In this document: positions 1-8,873 of the stretch, in pieces
How positions within the stretch are numbered: the stretch's first letter is position 1
Layout: the number at the start of each line of letters is the position of its first letter
Assembly (NCBI RefSeq): GCF_035918395.1
Contig: NZ_CP142362.1
Span: 595,501-659,500, forward strand
Direction: 5' to 3'
From: Mycolicibacterium sp. ND9-15
GTDB taxonomy: Bacteria; Actinomycetota; Actinomycetes; Mycobacteriales; Mycobacteriaceae
DNA: 64,000 nt
Notes under the pieces: generated by a model
The model's database searches: none
What the model saw: the letters and a program-made list of their open reading frames with translations, nothing else
Told to the model about the DNA's origin: nothing
Translations under genes and position numbers: made by a program

Positions 1-968
1 CGCTCGACGAGATCCCGCTTCAGGCGTCGGGCTCGCCGTATCTGGTGTCGCCCGGTCGGGTGACCAAACAAGACGGCACCGCCTACAAGGTGTTCACGCC
101 CTTCTACGGCGCCTGGCGTGAACATGGTTGGCGCCAACCCGCCCGATCGGGCCCGGAATCGGCGCGCTGGCTCGACCCAGCCGAGGTGTCCGGCGCGGTG
201 AACGTCCCCGATGCCGGGGGCGACCTCGAGCTCCCCGCCGGGGAGACGGCTGCCCGTAAGCAGTGGAAGACGTTCGTGGACAACGGGCTCGACGGCTATG
301 CCGACGAGCGGAGCCGCCCCGACCTGGATGCCACCAGCCGGATGTCGGCGCATTTGAAGTTCGGGACCATCCATCCCCGGACCATGGTCGTCGACCTCGG
401 TAGGAGCGACGGCGCGCAGGCGTATCTACGGGAGCTGGCTTTCCGCGACTTCTACGCCGCGGTCCTCAACGAGTGGCCACGCAGCGTCTGGCGGAACTGG
501 AACCCCTTGTTCGACGGGATGAAACACGACGACGGCGCCGAGGCGCAGCGGCGGTTCGAGGCATGGAAGGCGGGACGCACGGGGTTCCCGATCGTCGACG
601 CCGGCATGCGCCAACTGGCCGAGACCGGGTGGATGCACAACCGGGTCCGGATGATCGTCGCCTCGTTTCTGGTCAAGGATCTGCACCTGCCGTGGCAATG
701 GGGGGCGCGCTGGTTTCTCGAGCAGCTGATCGACGGCGACATGGCCAACAACCAGCACGGTTGGCAGTGGGTGGCGGGCACCGGGACCGACGCCGCGCCG
801 TTCTTCCGCGTCTTCAACCCCACCACCCAGGGCGCCAAGTTCGACCCCGACGGCAGCTATGTGCGGCGCTGGGTGCCCGAACTCGACGACGACAGCTACC
901 CGGCACCCATCGTCGACCACGCCGCCGAGCGCAAGGAGGCGCTGCGCCGGTACACCGACATCACTTGA
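1..968 (+). CDS. phr: Deoxyribodipyrimidine photolyase, C-terminal part (5' end outside window)
   Basis: The FAD-binding catalytic domain of a DNA photolyase or cryptochrome, which repairs UV pyrimidine dimers with blue light. The reading frame is open from base 3, so the N-terminal antenna domain and the start lie upstream of the window. Visible family signatures are TSRMSAHLKFGTIHPRT, then GFPIVDAGMRQLAETGWMHNR, and DGDMANNQHGWQWVAGTGTDAAPFFRVFNP-type residues, which form the FAD pocket and the tryptophan electron-transfer chain. The final 8 bases overlap the end of the convergent SDR gene. Identification as a class I CPD photolyase is firm at family level; CPD versus 6-4 specificity cannot be read here. 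Confidence 0.93.
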   Translation, partial: LDEIPLQASGSPYLVSPGRVTKQDGTAYKVFTPFYGAWREHGWRQPARSGPESARWLDPAEVSGAVNVPDAGGDLELPAGETAARKQWKTFVDNGLDGYADERSRPDLDATSRMSAHLKFGTIHPRTMVVDLGRSDGAQAYLRELAFRDFYAAVLNEWPRSVWRNWNPLFDGMKHDDGAEAQRRFEAWKAGRTGFPIVDAGMRQLAETGWMHNRVRMIVASFLVKDLHLPWQWGARWFLEQLIDGDMANNQHGWQWVAGTGTDAAPFFRVFNPTTQGAKFDPDGSYVRRWVPELDDDSYPAPIVDHAAERKEALRRYTDIT

Positions 969-1788
969 CGATCTGGCCGCCGTCGACCGGCAGTGCCACT
1001 CCGGTCAGGTACCTACCGGACGCGCCGCACAGGTACACCATCGCGTCGCTGATGGCCTCCGGCTCCACCGGTGGAACGTTGAGCAGCGGTTGCTGGGACA
1101 CACTGAATGCCGGATGTTCGCCCGACCACTCGGCCAGCGCCTCGTTGTAGATCATCGGCGTGGCTACCCCGCCCGGGTGCACGGAGTTGACGCGAATGTT
1201 CTTCTCCGCCAGCGCTCGTGCGAAGTGCCGCATCACCCCGATGACACCGTGCTTGGCCGCCGTGTAACCCGCCGCGCCGTGGTTCATCGTGCCGAAGTCC
1301 ACAGTGACGGGTTTGAACGCCGCAGCCGAACTGGTGATGACGATGGCTCCGCCGTCGCCGTGCGCGAGCAGGGCGGGCAGCGTCGCGGTGATCGTGTAGT
1401 AGACGCCGTTGAGCATGACGTTCACCGCGTCGACGAATGCGGAGATACCGCGCCCCTGCTCCCCCGCTGCGGGCAGGATTCCGGCATTGGCGAGCACGAA
1501 GTCGATGCGCCCGAACTCCGCCGCTGCCTTCGCCGCGATGTCCTGTAGTCGCCCGAGGTCGCGGACGTCACCGCGTTCGGCGATGATCCGGCGACCGGCC
1601 TTCTCCACCAGGTTGACGGTTTCGTCGAGGTCCTCCGGGGTCGCCATGGGGTAGGCGACGCTGTCGATCTGCTCGCACAGGTCGACCGCGACGATGTCGG
1701 CGCCCTCCTCGGCGAATCGGACCGCGTGCGCCCGGCCCTGCCCCCGCGCCGCGCCGGTGATGAAGGCGACCTTGCCGTCGAACTGCAT
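961..1788 (-). CDS. Mycofactocin-coupled SDR family oxidoreductase
   Basis: A short-chain dehydrogenase that oxidises or reduces a hydroxyl/keto group with a tightly held nicotinamide cofactor. From the ATG at 1788 it is 275 residues. The Rossmann motif TGAARGQG is at 11-18, NAG at 101-103, and catalytic Tyr175/Lys179 sit in YTAAK. The long insert after the second strand (about 36-62, DLCEQIDSVAYPM...) is typical of the SDR subfamily that co-occurs with mycofactocin, a peptide redox carrier. An in-frame upstream ATG at 1821 would add 11 residues; the internal start fits the family better. The 3' end overlaps the convergent photolyase gene by 8 bases. The substrate is unknown; as an edge gene of the catabolic island it may feed the same pathway. 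Confidence 0.88.
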   Translation of the reverse strand: MQFDGKVAFITGAARGQGRAHAVRFAEEGADIVAVDLCEQIDSVAYPMATPEDLDETVNLVEKAGRRIIAERGDVRDLGRLQDIAAKAAAEFGRIDFVLANAGILPAAGEQGRGISAFVDAVNVMLNGVYYTITATLPALLAHGDGGAIVITSSAAAFKPVTVDFGTMNHGAAGYTAAKHGVIGVMRHFARALAEKNIRVNSVHPGGVATPMIYNEALAEWSGEHPAFSVSQQPLLNVPPVEPEAISDAMVYLCGASGRYLTGVALPVDGGQIVK

Positions 1789-1909
1789 CCGCCGTTCTGC
1801 TCCTCGCGTCCGCGGTGTCATGACGCAACACCCTACGGCGCGCGTAGTAGGCCTGTTTTAGGCATATGCCAGAATGTCGGCAGTACCAGCCCGACCGTGA
1901 GGAGCAGCC

Positions 1910-2164
1910 GTGGCCAACACCGAGGTGGAGCGACACACCGGAGTCGACGTCGAAGACGTGCCGTCGGCTGAATGGGGCTGGTCGAAGGAGAACGTCAAGT
2001 TCTTCCACATCGGCGGCATCATCGCGGCGCTGTTTCTGCTGGCCCTCATCCACGGCAACCACACCGGACGCGTCGAGGACCTCTTCCTGATCGGGTTCGC
2101 CGTGCTGATCCTCGCCGCGGTCGCGCGCGACTGGTGGCTGCGCCGGCGCGGCTGGATTCGTTAG
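1910..2164 (+). CDS. DUF2631 small membrane protein
   Basis: An 84-residue protein starting at GTG 1910. The N-terminus is hydrophilic ([21 protein letters not shown]), followed by two predicted membrane helices (about 33-47, [14 protein letters not shown], and 57-72, [15 protein letters not shown]) and a basic tail (RRRGWIR). The N-terminal pattern is characteristic of the DUF2631 family found across mycobacteria. Function unknown. An AT-containing gap with a GAGGAG-like ribosome site precedes it. It overlaps the end of the next, convergent gene by 4 bases. Confidence 0.8.
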   Translation: MANTEVERHTGVDVEDVPSAEWGWSKENVKFFHIGGIIAALFLLALIHGNHTGRVEDLFLIGFAVLILAAVARDWWLRRRGWIR

Positions 2165-2718
2165 ACCGGGTACAGCGGCCGGATCGACTCGGTCGCCAGG
2201 TCGAACAGGGTCTCGGTGGCGCTGACAGCCCGATCCGATTTCGCCGCGATGAGCGCCTGGGCTTTGAACGCGCGCGCCGCGACACTCAACCGGTGCTCGA
2301 CGGCGTCGATGCGGCCGCCGAGTTCCACCGGCCAGTCCTCGCCCCACGCCATCACCTCGGCGCCGCCACCCTTCGCCAGGTCGTAGACGTGGGCGCGAAC
2401 GCGCGAATCCGCCCGCAGCAGCCTCGTGCTGACCGCGAGCGCACCATCGCAGGCCACATCGCGCAGGACGGTTTCGGCCGGCCCCTCGACCGCGCTCGCG
2501 CCGAGTATCACCAGCGGGCGCACATCCCGGCAGCCCTCGACCCGGACGTTGACGTCCCAGCCGGCCCGCGCCCGGTCGAACAGCCAACCGCCCGCGAGCC
2601 CGACCACGTCGGCCAGGCCGGCCGCCAGGATGGTGAGTCGATGATGTTTGAGCGGGCCGACGGCAGCCTGCGCACAGTCGGCCGACACGATGTCATCGGT
2701 GGAGAGTCGAGTTGCCAT
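2161..2718 (-). CDS. Hypothetical protein, paralogue of the 28464-28862 gene
   Basis: A 185-residue protein I do not recognise by function. It shares a pattern with the shorter hypothetical gene at 28464-28862: GGWL-DRA-AGW-V-VRV near 60-75, and AARAFKA-ALIAA toward the C-terminus. The family is soluble, with no signal peptide or membrane segment and no obvious catalytic motif. The start is an ATG at 2718; a copy of the recurrent 26-bp inverted repeat lies 60 bases upstream, which ties the gene to the regulon. Its paralogue is near the other end of the island, next to a TetR gene, so a regulatory or accessory role is possible. That role is inference only. Confidence 0.6.
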   Translation of the reverse strand: MATRLSTDDIVSADCAQAAVGPLKHHRLTILAAGLADVVGLAGGWLFDRARAGWDVNVRVEGCRDVRPLVILGASAVEGPAETVLRDVACDGALAVSTRLLRADSRVRAHVYDLAKGGGAEVMAWGEDWPVELGGRIDAVEHRLSVAARAFKAQALIAAKSDRAVSATETLFDLATESIRPLYPV

Positions 2719-2777
2719 GGTTCCTATCCGTCAGGTCAGCGACGCCAGTCGAGGGGACGCGCCGGCACCCCTAGAGC

Positions 2778-2803
2778 GTGACACTATTGCGCTGATCTGT
2801 AAA
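2778..2803. promoter_or_regulatory. Regulon operator, copy 1
   Basis: GTGACA, 14 bases, TGTAAA. This is one of eight copies of an imperfect inverted repeat in the island. It lies between the stop of the acyltransferase gene and the start (2718) of the minus-strand hypothetical gene, which it probably controls. Confidence 0.6.
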
Positions 2804-2821
2804 GGTCAGGTTTCTCCGGCC

Positions 2822-4261
2822 CTACACCGTCGGCCGACGCGAGGCGGTGGCCAGCGGCAGGGTCGAACCCATGGTGGCCAACTCACCGGGGAGCCCCGCG
2901 GCGCGGCGGATGTCGGCGAAGGAATCCAGTAGCGCGTCGGTCGCCTCGTGCGGGTCGGTGAGCGTGCGATCGTCGGTCAGCACCGATATGGCGAGTTGGT
3001 CGACGTAGCTCCACACCGTGATGTTCATTCCGCTGCCGGTAACGACGGGCCCAACCGAATAGATCTCGCTGCAGACGGCGCCCGCGACCTGTCCACGTTC
3101 GCGGGGTCCCGCCACGTTGGAGATGGTCAGGTTCATCACCCCACCGGACCCCATTCGGCGGGACTGCATCCGAAAGAACTTCGGCGCCAACGCCGGCGGC
3201 AGGTAGGACATCCAGGCGGGCAGCACAGTCGGCCCGAGCAGTTGATGGCTGTCTTTGGCGATCTTCGTCGACACCGCGGTGAGCCTGACCCGTTCCAGTG
3301 GGTCGTCGATGTGTACCGGCAGCGACGGCATCATGTAGGTGAACTCGTTGCCCACCAACCGATCCGGCGACGGGTCCGTGCTGACCGGGACGCCGGCGAT
3401 CAGCGGCGCGTCGGCCCGCCCGTCGTAGCGCAGCAGCAGTGTGCGCAGCGCGCCCGCGGCGGTCGCCAACACGATGTCGTTGAGCGTGACGCCCAGCTGC
3501 CTGCTGGTCTGCTTGACCTCGGGCAACGACAGCGGGGCCGTCGCGAAGCGCCGTCCGGGCGAGACGACATGGTTGATGAAGCTCTGTGGCGGTGCGAAGC
3601 TGCGGGCCAATTCGGGATGTCGGCCACGCTCGCCGGCGCGCTTACGAACCCGCGACACCCCGGCGGCGGTCTCGCTCATCAGCCGGGGCAGCTTGCGGAT
3701 GAGGTGCGCGTGGTCGCGGCCGGCGGCTTTGAGCAGTTGCGCGGTCGTTCGCTCGGTGGGGTCGGCGACGACCCTGATCGGAGACGGCGCGTCGGGTTCG
3801 AACGCTTTGGCCAACTGGTTCGCCGACGCGACACCGTCGGCCAGCACGTGGTGCACCTTGTGGATGATCGCGATCCGGTCGTCGGCCAGTCCCTCGGCGA
3901 CGTACATCTCCCACAACGGACGACTTCGGTCCAACGGCGTGCTCGCGATCTCACCGATCAGGTCGTCGAGTTCGCGACGCCCACCCGGCTCCGGTACGCG
4001 CGCTTGGCGGAGGTGGTAGTCGAGGTCGATATCGGGGGTTTCCCACCACATCGGATGATGAAGTCTCAACGGGATGTCTACGAGGAGATAGCGCAACGCG
4101 GACAGCCCCATCAGCCGCGGATACGCGATTTCACGGAACATCTCGAAGCTGTAGCCTTCGACGCCCGACACATCGAGGATGCCGATCTTGAGCGTGTGCA
4201 TGTGGATCTCGGGCGTCTCGCTGTACAGCATCAGCGCGTCCACCCCGTTGAGTCGCTTCAT
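2822..4261 (-). CDS. Wax ester synthase/diacylglycerol acyltransferase (WS/DGAT) family
   Basis: An acyl-CoA-dependent O-acyltransferase that esterifies diacylglycerol or long-chain alcohols, making storage lipid. From ATG 4261 it has 479 residues, the normal size. The active-site motif HHVLADG (HHxxxDG) is at 137-143, preceded by PLWEMY at 115-120. The C-terminal half has NLTISNVAGPRE, typical of the family. An in-frame GTG at 4306 would add 15 residues; the internal start MKRLNGVDAL matches family N-termini better. It is divergent from the DUF427 gene, with operator copy 2 between them. Mycobacteria carry many such genes; this one may esterify an intermediate or product of the island's pathway (inference). 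Confidence 0.9.
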   Translation of the reverse strand: MKRLNGVDALMLYSETPEIHMHTLKIGILDVSGVEGYSFEMFREIAYPRLMGLSALRYLLVDIPLRLHHPMWWETPDIDLDYHLRQARVPEPGGRRELDDLIGEIASTPLDRSRPLWEMYVAEGLADDRIAIIHKVHHVLADGVASANQLAKAFEPDAPSPIRVVADPTERTTAQLLKAAGRDHAHLIRKLPRLMSETAAGVSRVRKRAGERGRHPELARSFAPPQSFINHVVSPGRRFATAPLSLPEVKQTSRQLGVTLNDIVLATAAGALRTLLLRYDGRADAPLIAGVPVSTDPSPDRLVGNEFTYMMPSLPVHIDDPLERVRLTAVSTKIAKDSHQLLGPTVLPAWMSYLPPALAPKFFRMQSRRMGSGGVMNLTISNVAGPRERGQVAGAVCSEIYSVGPVVTGSGMNITVWSYVDQLAISVLTDDRTLTDPHEATDALLDSFADIRRAAGLPGELATMGSTLPLATASRRPTV

Positions 4262-4333
4262 CCCCGCCCCCGACGCGTTGTCTTCGTACCGGCTTCCCAA
4301 TTGCACTCGACCTCATGCAAGTCCGGAGAAGAA

Positions 4334-4359
4334 CTGACGCTGTGGTCGAAATTTGTAAA
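4334..4359. promoter_or_regulatory. Regulon operator, copy 2 (divergent)
   Basis: CTGACG, 14 bases, TGTAAA, followed by G. It lies in the divergent gap between the WS/DGAT gene (minus) and the DUF427 gene (plus). TGTAAA ends 10 bases before the plus-strand ATG, so a transcript from here could be leaderless. Confidence 0.65.
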
Positions 4360-4369
4360 GCTGAACAGC

Positions 4370-5044
4370 ATGAGTCTGGTCGCCGCCCGCGGGCCGCTGA
4401 GCAACGATCCTGCCGGTTGGTTCACCCCGGCACTACCTGACGGCGTGGTGTTCGTCGAACCGCACCGGCGGCGCGTGCAGGCCCTGCGCGACGGGCGCCA
4501 GGTCCTTGACACCGAGCGGGCGCTGATGGTGCACCGTCGCGACCACCCGCTCAGCTACGCGTTTCCCGCCGACGTGGTCGGCGACCTCCCGTGCGAACCG
4601 GTCGCGGAGGCGCCCGGGTTCGTCCATGTGCCCTGGGATGCGGTCGACACCTGGCTCGAGGAGGGCCGCACGCTCGTGCACTATCCGCCCAACCCGTATC
4701 ACCGGGTTGACTGTCGGCCGACGAATCGCGCGCTGCGGGTGACGGTGGCAGGCGAACCGCTGGTCGACACGACCGAGACGGTGATCGTCTTCGAGACATC
4801 GCTGGAACCCCGCCTCTACGTCGCTCCGGCGCATGTGCGGACCGACCTGCTGCGGCAGTCACAGACCAGCAGCTACTGCAACTACAAGGGTTACGCGACG
4901 TACTGGTCGGCCGTCATCGGGGATGCGACGGTCGAGGACGTCGCATGGAGCTATCCGGACCCGCCGCCGGAAACGCTACCGATCAAGGGGTTCTTCAGCT
5001 TCGATGCCATCCGTGCGCAGGTGCTGGCCGAACTGCCGGGCTGA
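4370..5044 (+). CDS. DUF427 domain protein (two domains)
   Basis: A 224-residue protein starting at ATG 4370. It holds two copies of the DUF427 beta-barrel fold. The first runs from about 20 to 95 (VFVEPHRRRVQALRDG ... TLVHYPPNPYH). The second, from about 120 to 210, has the hallmark Q-SSYCNYKGYATYWSA and VAWSYPDPPPE. The family is common in actinobacteria, and its biochemical role is not established as far as I know. The gene starts 10 bases beyond operator copy 2 and is probably co-regulated with the WS/DGAT gene facing away from it. No signal peptide; cytoplasmic. Confidence 0.85.
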   Translation: MSLVAARGPLSNDPAGWFTPALPDGVVFVEPHRRRVQALRDGRQVLDTERALMVHRRDHPLSYAFPADVVGDLPCEPVAEAPGFVHVPWDAVDTWLEEGRTLVHYPPNPYHRVDCRPTNRALRVTVAGEPLVDTTETVIVFETSLEPRLYVAPAHVRTDLLRQSQTSSYCNYKGYATYWSAVIGDATVEDVAWSYPDPPPETLPIKGFFSFDAIRAQVLAELPG

Positions 5045-5112
5045 CTTCCGCCGCCCCGCCGTCGCCGTCGCCCAACGTGAGCTTGTGCTCGACTTTCGGC
5101 CGAAATCTCGCA

Positions 5113-6030
5113 TCAGGCTGCGGCGATCACCGACTCACCGAACCGCTCGATGGTCTCCAGCACGTGCGTGAGGCTGTCGCCGGGCAGCCCGACCTGTACC
5201 CACGTCACCCCGATCGCGCCCAGCCTCTCCAGGCCCGAGAGGTAGGCATCGGCGTTGAAGCCGTCGTCGCCGGGGCTCCCTCCGTCGGGGTTGGTGAACG
5301 TGATATCGATTCGCGACCAGTCGCGTCCGGCCTCGTCGAACCGGCGCCGGAGGTCGTCGATGCCCGAGGCCAGCGTCTGAGCGTCCATCGCCGCGGTGCG
5401 CGCGGTTTGGGCCAGCACGGCCGGCGCAGGGAACGGACACCACCCGTCGCCGTGGGTGACGACGCGCTTGCGGGCGGCGGCGGTGTTGCCGCCGATCCAG
5501 ATCGGTGGGTGGGGGTCGCTGAGGGGCCGGGGATGCGCGGTGATGCCGCTGGCGGTGAAGTGTCGGCCCTCATAGGAGAAGTCGTCGGTGGTCCAGATTC
5601 CGCGGATGACCTCCAGCGCTTCCTCGAACAGTGCGGCTCGTTCCTCGAAATCGACTCCGAGCGCGGCGAATTCCCGTTTCAGATAGCCGACTCCCACCCC
5701 GAGGGTGAACCGCCCGTCCGACAGCAGGTCCAGTGTGGCGCCGGACTTGGCGACGACGAAGGGGTTGCGGTAGGGCAGCACGACGATGTTCGGGATGAGG
5801 CGCAGCGACGTCGTGGTTGCGGCCGCATAGCCCATCGCCACGAAGGGGTCCACCGCATCGTGTCCGCCCGCCTGCAGCCAGCGCTGCGTCGGCGCCGGGT
5901 GGTCGGTGAAGCCGAAGCCGTGGAATCCCGCCGCCTCGGCGGCGGCCGCGACCGTTGCAATCCCCTTGCCCGTGACCAGCTCTGGGTTGTACGGGTGGCT
6001 GTGCATCGGGTGGGTGAAAGTGAACCGCAT
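5113..6030 (-). CDS. LLM-class F420-dependent oxidoreductase
   Basis: A 305-residue luciferase-like TIM-barrel protein. It shows the FTDHP motif near 40-45, LIPNIVVLPYRNPFVVAKSGATLD near 77-100 and the GVGVGYLKREFAALG region, all typical of the TIGR03619-like F420-dependent branch. It would use coenzyme F420 (or FMN) to oxidise or reduce an organic substrate, which is not predictable. It is divergent from a second LLM gene at 6124, with palindromes in the 93-base gap. It has no copy of the 26-bp operator, so it may be controlled separately from its neighbours. Confidence 0.87.
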   Translation of the reverse strand: MRFTFTHPMHSHPYNPELVTGKGIATVAAAAEAAGFHGFGFTDHPAPTQRWLQAGGHDAVDPFVAMGYAAATTTSLRLIPNIVVLPYRNPFVVAKSGATLDLLSDGRFTLGVGVGYLKREFAALGVDFEERAALFEEALEVIRGIWTTDDFSYEGRHFTASGITAHPRPLSDPHPPIWIGGNTAAARKRVVTHGDGWCPFPAPAVLAQTARTAAMDAQTLASGIDDLRRRFDEAGRDWSRIDITFTNPDGGSPGDDGFNADAYLSGLERLGAIGVTWVQVGLPGDSLTHVLETIERFGESVIAAA

Positions 6031-6044
6031 ATTGTGTCCCGTCT

Positions 6045-6070
6045 AGAACGTTCTTCTCAATTTCTGAGAA
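6045..6070. promoter_or_regulatory. Palindromes between divergent LLM genes
   Basis: A perfect 10-bp palindrome AGAACGTTCT (6045-6054) abuts an inverted repeat TTCTCA-N5-TGAGAA (6054-6070). They lie in the gap between two divergent LLM oxidoreductase genes, a natural place for a repressor. The sequence differs from the island's recurrent operator and lacks the AAC-N2-GTT spacing of a KstR site. Confidence 0.5.
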
Positions 6071-6123
6071 TGTCGTTACCATGCGAACCGCGGAAAGTAC
6101 AGGGTCGGCAGGATGGGACGCGG

Positions 6124-7068
6124 ATGACTCCAGATATGGGCAAGCCGGAGATCGGCGTCTACCTACCGCAGATGGGGTTCACCTACGAGCAGATGCTGCA
6201 TCGCGCCCGGCGGTGTGAAGATCTCGGCGTCGACTCGCTGTGGCTCTACGACCACCTCTTCGGACCTGGTGTGCCGGACTACCCGTCGCTGGAGGCGTGG
6301 ACGCTGGCCACGGCGTTGCTCGCAAACACCGAGCGCATCCGGATCGGACACATGGTGCTGTGCAATCAGTTTCGCCATCCCGCGGTGCTGGCCAAGATGG
6401 CCACCACGCTCGACCAGATCTGCGCGGGCCGGCTGCAACTCGGCCTCGGCAGCGGGTCGATCGAGGACGAGCACCGCCGGGTCGGGCTGCCCTGGGAGTC
6501 GTTTCGGGAGCGCTCCGAACGGCTCGGCGAGACGCTGGAGATCGTGACGCAGGCCTTCACCGACGAGCGGATCGACTTTCGCGGCAAGCACTTCACCGTT
6601 TCGGATTTTCCGGTCAAACCCGGGCCGGTCCAGCAGCCGAGACCGCCGATCGTGGTCGGCGGCGTCGGCGAGAAGTACACGCTGCCGCTGGTCGCCCGGT
6701 ACGCCGACGTGTGGAACGTACCCACCTACGCGCTCGGCGAACTGGAACACAAGGTGTCGGTGCTGCGGTCTATCTGCGAGGACATCGGTCGCGATCCGTC
6801 AACGATTCTTCTGTCGGTCGAGGCGGTGATGGCGCTGGCACCCGACGACGCCTCGCTGCCGGAGGTGCGTCGACTCGCCGAAAGACGGTTCGGTGTACCG
6901 GCATTCGGGCTCGACGAAGGGGGTTTGGTCGGGACGCCGCCCGTGATCGTCGACCGTATCGGCGAACTGCAGTCGCTGGGATTCGGGCAGATCGTGTTGT
7001 TCACCCACGACCGCGCGTCCGACGAGACCCTGGACCTGCTGGCTTCCGAAGTCATCGCGCGCCTCTAG
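6124..7068 (+). CDS. LLM-class F420-dependent oxidoreductase
   Basis: A 314-residue luciferase-like monooxygenase-fold protein starting at ATG 6124. Typical elements are LGVDSLWLYDHLF near 38-50, RIRIGHMVLCNQFRHPAVLAKMATTLD, and LGLGSGSIEDEHRRVGLPW. The C-terminal half has PPIVVGGVGEKYTLPLVARYADVWN. It probably acts with F420 on a pathway intermediate. It is only distantly similar to its divergent partner (different length and N-terminus), so the two are not a recent duplication. It ends 92 bases before the convergent acyl-CoA dehydrogenase gene, and I see no strong terminator in that gap. Confidence 0.87.
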   Translation: MTPDMGKPEIGVYLPQMGFTYEQMLHRARRCEDLGVDSLWLYDHLFGPGVPDYPSLEAWTLATALLANTERIRIGHMVLCNQFRHPAVLAKMATTLDQICAGRLQLGLGSGSIEDEHRRVGLPWESFRERSERLGETLEIVTQAFTDERIDFRGKHFTVSDFPVKPGPVQQPRPPIVVGGVGEKYTLPLVARYADVWNVPTYALGELEHKVSVLRSICEDIGRDPSTILLSVEAVMALAPDDASLPEVRRLAERRFGVPAFGLDEGGLVGTPPVIVDRIGELQSLGFGQIVLFTHDRASDETLDLLASEVIARL

Positions 7069-7160
7069 CCGGGCCGCTTGGCCGGGAGCGCTCGGTATTG
7101 CACAGGGCTGTTCGCCACGATGCCACGACCCTCAGCGCTAAAACCGGCTCGTCTCGCCCA

Positions 7161-8330
7161 TCAGGCCGGGCGCCTGGCCGGCGGCGAGTAGTTCGGGCGT
7201 CCGAGCCCCAGCGCATGCTGGGCGATCATGTTGCGGAACACCTCCAGCGTGCCGCCGTAGACTCCGGTGGGCCCGGCCAACCGGAAGATGTACTCCGCTC
7301 CCCCGTCGTCCGCGGCGCCCTCGACGCCGGCCGGCAGACTCGACGCGGTACCCAGCAGGTCCATCAGATCCGGCGTGACGTCGCGCATCGTCTGCGCGTT
7401 CGCCACCCGCCCGAACATGTCCGATGTGCTCATCGCCGCCTCGATCCGGGCGATCGCGCGACCGAGGCGGTGTCTGACCGAATCCTCGTCGCTCGCAACG
7501 GCCGCAATGTGGTCGACCGCCTCGGCGAGCAACAGCAGGTGCTCGGTCATGGTCGCCAGCTTGTGCAGGCCCTCGTCGTCTCGTTCGACGGTGCCGTGTT
7601 CGGCGTTCAGCGCGTCGCGCAACACCGTCCAGCCACCGTTGACATCACCGACGCGGTACCTGTCGGCGACCCGCACGTCGCTGTAGTAGGTGATGTTGGT
7701 GCGGTCGCCGTCGACGGTGCGAATCGGCTGGATCTCGATGCCCGGGGAGCCCAGCGGCACCAGGAACATGGTGAGGCTCTGGTGTTTCGGCGCATCGGGG
7801 TCGGTGTTGGTGATCAGGAAGACGTACTGCGCGTTCTGCGCGTTCGACGTGAACATCTTCGAGCCATTGATGACCCAGCTCGATCCATCCGCCTCCCGCA
7901 CCGCGCGCGTCTTGCACGTCGCGACGTCAGAGCCGCCTTCGGGCTCGGTGTAGCCGAGGCACAGCCGGACGTGCCCCGAAAGCACCCGCGGCAGCACTTC
8001 GTCTTGCAGTTCTTGGGAACCGAACTGCTGCAGACAGTGCGCGACCATCGACGTGGTGGGCCAGTGGAACCACGGGGCGTGGGCACGACCGATCTCGAGC
8101 TCCCAGATCCGCCGGCGCACCAGGCTGAACCCGCCTTCGGACTCGGCCTTGAAGTCGGCCGCCAGGTAGCCCTCGGCGCCCAGTGCCAGATGCACGTCCT
8201 CATCGAAGTTCTCACCGGTTTCGCGGTCCCGCCGGATCACCTCGTCGGTCACCACAGAACGCAGGAAACCGCGGAGCTCGTCGCGGAACGTCTGGTCGTC
8301 CTCACTGAGCTGCACGCGCGAGAAGTCCAC
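7161..8330 (-). CDS. Acyl-CoA dehydrogenase family protein
   Basis: A 389-residue flavoprotein that introduces an alpha,beta double bond in an acyl-CoA, or acts on a related substrate. It starts at GTG 8330. The FAD/substrate motif GYTEPEGGSDVA is near 152-163, followed by SSWVINGSKMFTSNAQNAQYVFL. The C-terminal helix has GPTGVYGGTLEVFRNMIAQHALGLGRP, which places the catalytic acidic residue near the end. It is the only acyl-CoA dehydrogenase in the island and lies beside three phosphotransferase-fold kinases. That mix recalls the ACAD10/11 and levulinate (Lva) systems, in which a hydroxyacyl-CoA is phosphorylated and then dephosphorylated by elimination (inference). Operator copy 3 is 10 bases upstream of the start. 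Confidence 0.9.
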   Translation of the reverse strand: MDFSRVQLSEDDQTFRDELRGFLRSVVTDEVIRRDRETGENFDEDVHLALGAEGYLAADFKAESEGGFSLVRRRIWELEIGRAHAPWFHWPTTSMVAHCLQQFGSQELQDEVLPRVLSGHVRLCLGYTEPEGGSDVATCKTRAVREADGSSWVINGSKMFTSNAQNAQYVFLITNTDPDAPKHQSLTMFLVPLGSPGIEIQPIRTVDGDRTNITYYSDVRVADRYRVGDVNGGWTVLRDALNAEHGTVERDDEGLHKLATMTEHLLLLAEAVDHIAAVASDEDSVRHRLGRAIARIEAAMSTSDMFGRVANAQTMRDVTPDLMDLLGTASSLPAGVEGAADDGGAEYIFRLAGPTGVYGGTLEVFRNMIAQHALGLGRPNYSPPARRPA

Positions 8331-8339
8331 CTGGACACC

Positions 8340-8365
8340 GTGACACTATTGCGGTTAGTTGTAAA
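8340..8365. promoter_or_regulatory. Regulon operator, copy 3 (divergent)
   Basis: GTGACA, 14 bases, TGTAAA, followed by G. It lies between the divergent acyl-CoA dehydrogenase gene (start 8330) and SRPBCC gene (start 8397). Confidence 0.65.
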
Positions 8366-8396
8366 GTCCGTACCGTCCTCCACGGAAGGCAGCACA

Positions 8397-8864
8397 TTGG
8401 GCATCGTCACCACCAGCTCGGAAACCGCGTTCAGTCAGGCGCCGGAGGCGATCTACGATTTCGTGACGAACCCGGCGAACTGGCCCAAGACCTATCCCAC
8501 CAGCGCGCACATCGGCGGGCTGCCGGACCACCTGCCGTTGAGGGTCGGCGACACCTGGACCGAGACCGGTCCCGACGGTGACCGCATCTTCACCTGGCAC
8601 CTCGCCATCGCCGCACGTCCGACCCTGTGGGTTTTCACCTCGGTCGGACGACTCGGCCACGACCGCGACGGCAACGGCGGTATGGAAGGCCGCATCACCG
8701 TCCAGTACCACTTCACCAGTCCGGGCGAAGACATCACGCTGTTCACCCGGACGATGACGGTCGAGGCTTACAAGCATGCCCCCCTGCCGGACGCGTTCTT
8801 CCGGGCGGTGAACCCGGCGCACATCGACACCTACCACGCCGCGATCGCCCGCGAACTCGCTTGA
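8397..8864 (+). CDS. SRPBCC (START/Bet v1-like) family protein
   Basis: A 155-residue ligand-binding protein with the helix-grip fold. The start is taken as TTG 8397 because GGAAGG lies 8 bases before it; no ATG gives a full domain. The opening VTTSSETAFSQAPEAIYDFVTNPANW is the typical first strand and helix of polyketide-cyclase-like SRPBCC proteins. Such proteins bind hydrophobic ligands such as lipids or sterols, and sometimes act as cyclases or chaperones. The gene is expressed divergently from the acyl-CoA dehydrogenase gene across operator copy 3. It is followed by the 58-bp dispersed repeat at 8874. Confidence 0.8.
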   Translation: MGIVTTSSETAFSQAPEAIYDFVTNPANWPKTYPTSAHIGGLPDHLPLRVGDTWTETGPDGDRIFTWHLAIAARPTLWVFTSVGRLGHDRDGNGGMEGRITVQYHFTSPGEDITLFTRTMTVEAYKHAPLPDAFFRAVNPAHIDTYHAAIARELA

Positions 8865-8873
8865 AGTGTTGCC

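Noticed and set aside
6045..6054. AGAACGTTCT as a KstR (cholesterol regulon) site
   Set aside because: KstR sites need AAC-N2-GTT spacing; here AAC and GTT are adjacent. Listed only as an unassigned palindrome.
2948..8864. Very long open frames (e.g. 2948-5044, 4945-7068, 6240-8864) opposite or across recognised genes
   Set aside because: They lie antisense to or out of frame with genes that have clear family motifs, and their translations are low-complexity Arg/Ala/Gly-rich. This is a usual effect of high GC. Only the ends that carry real domains were kept.
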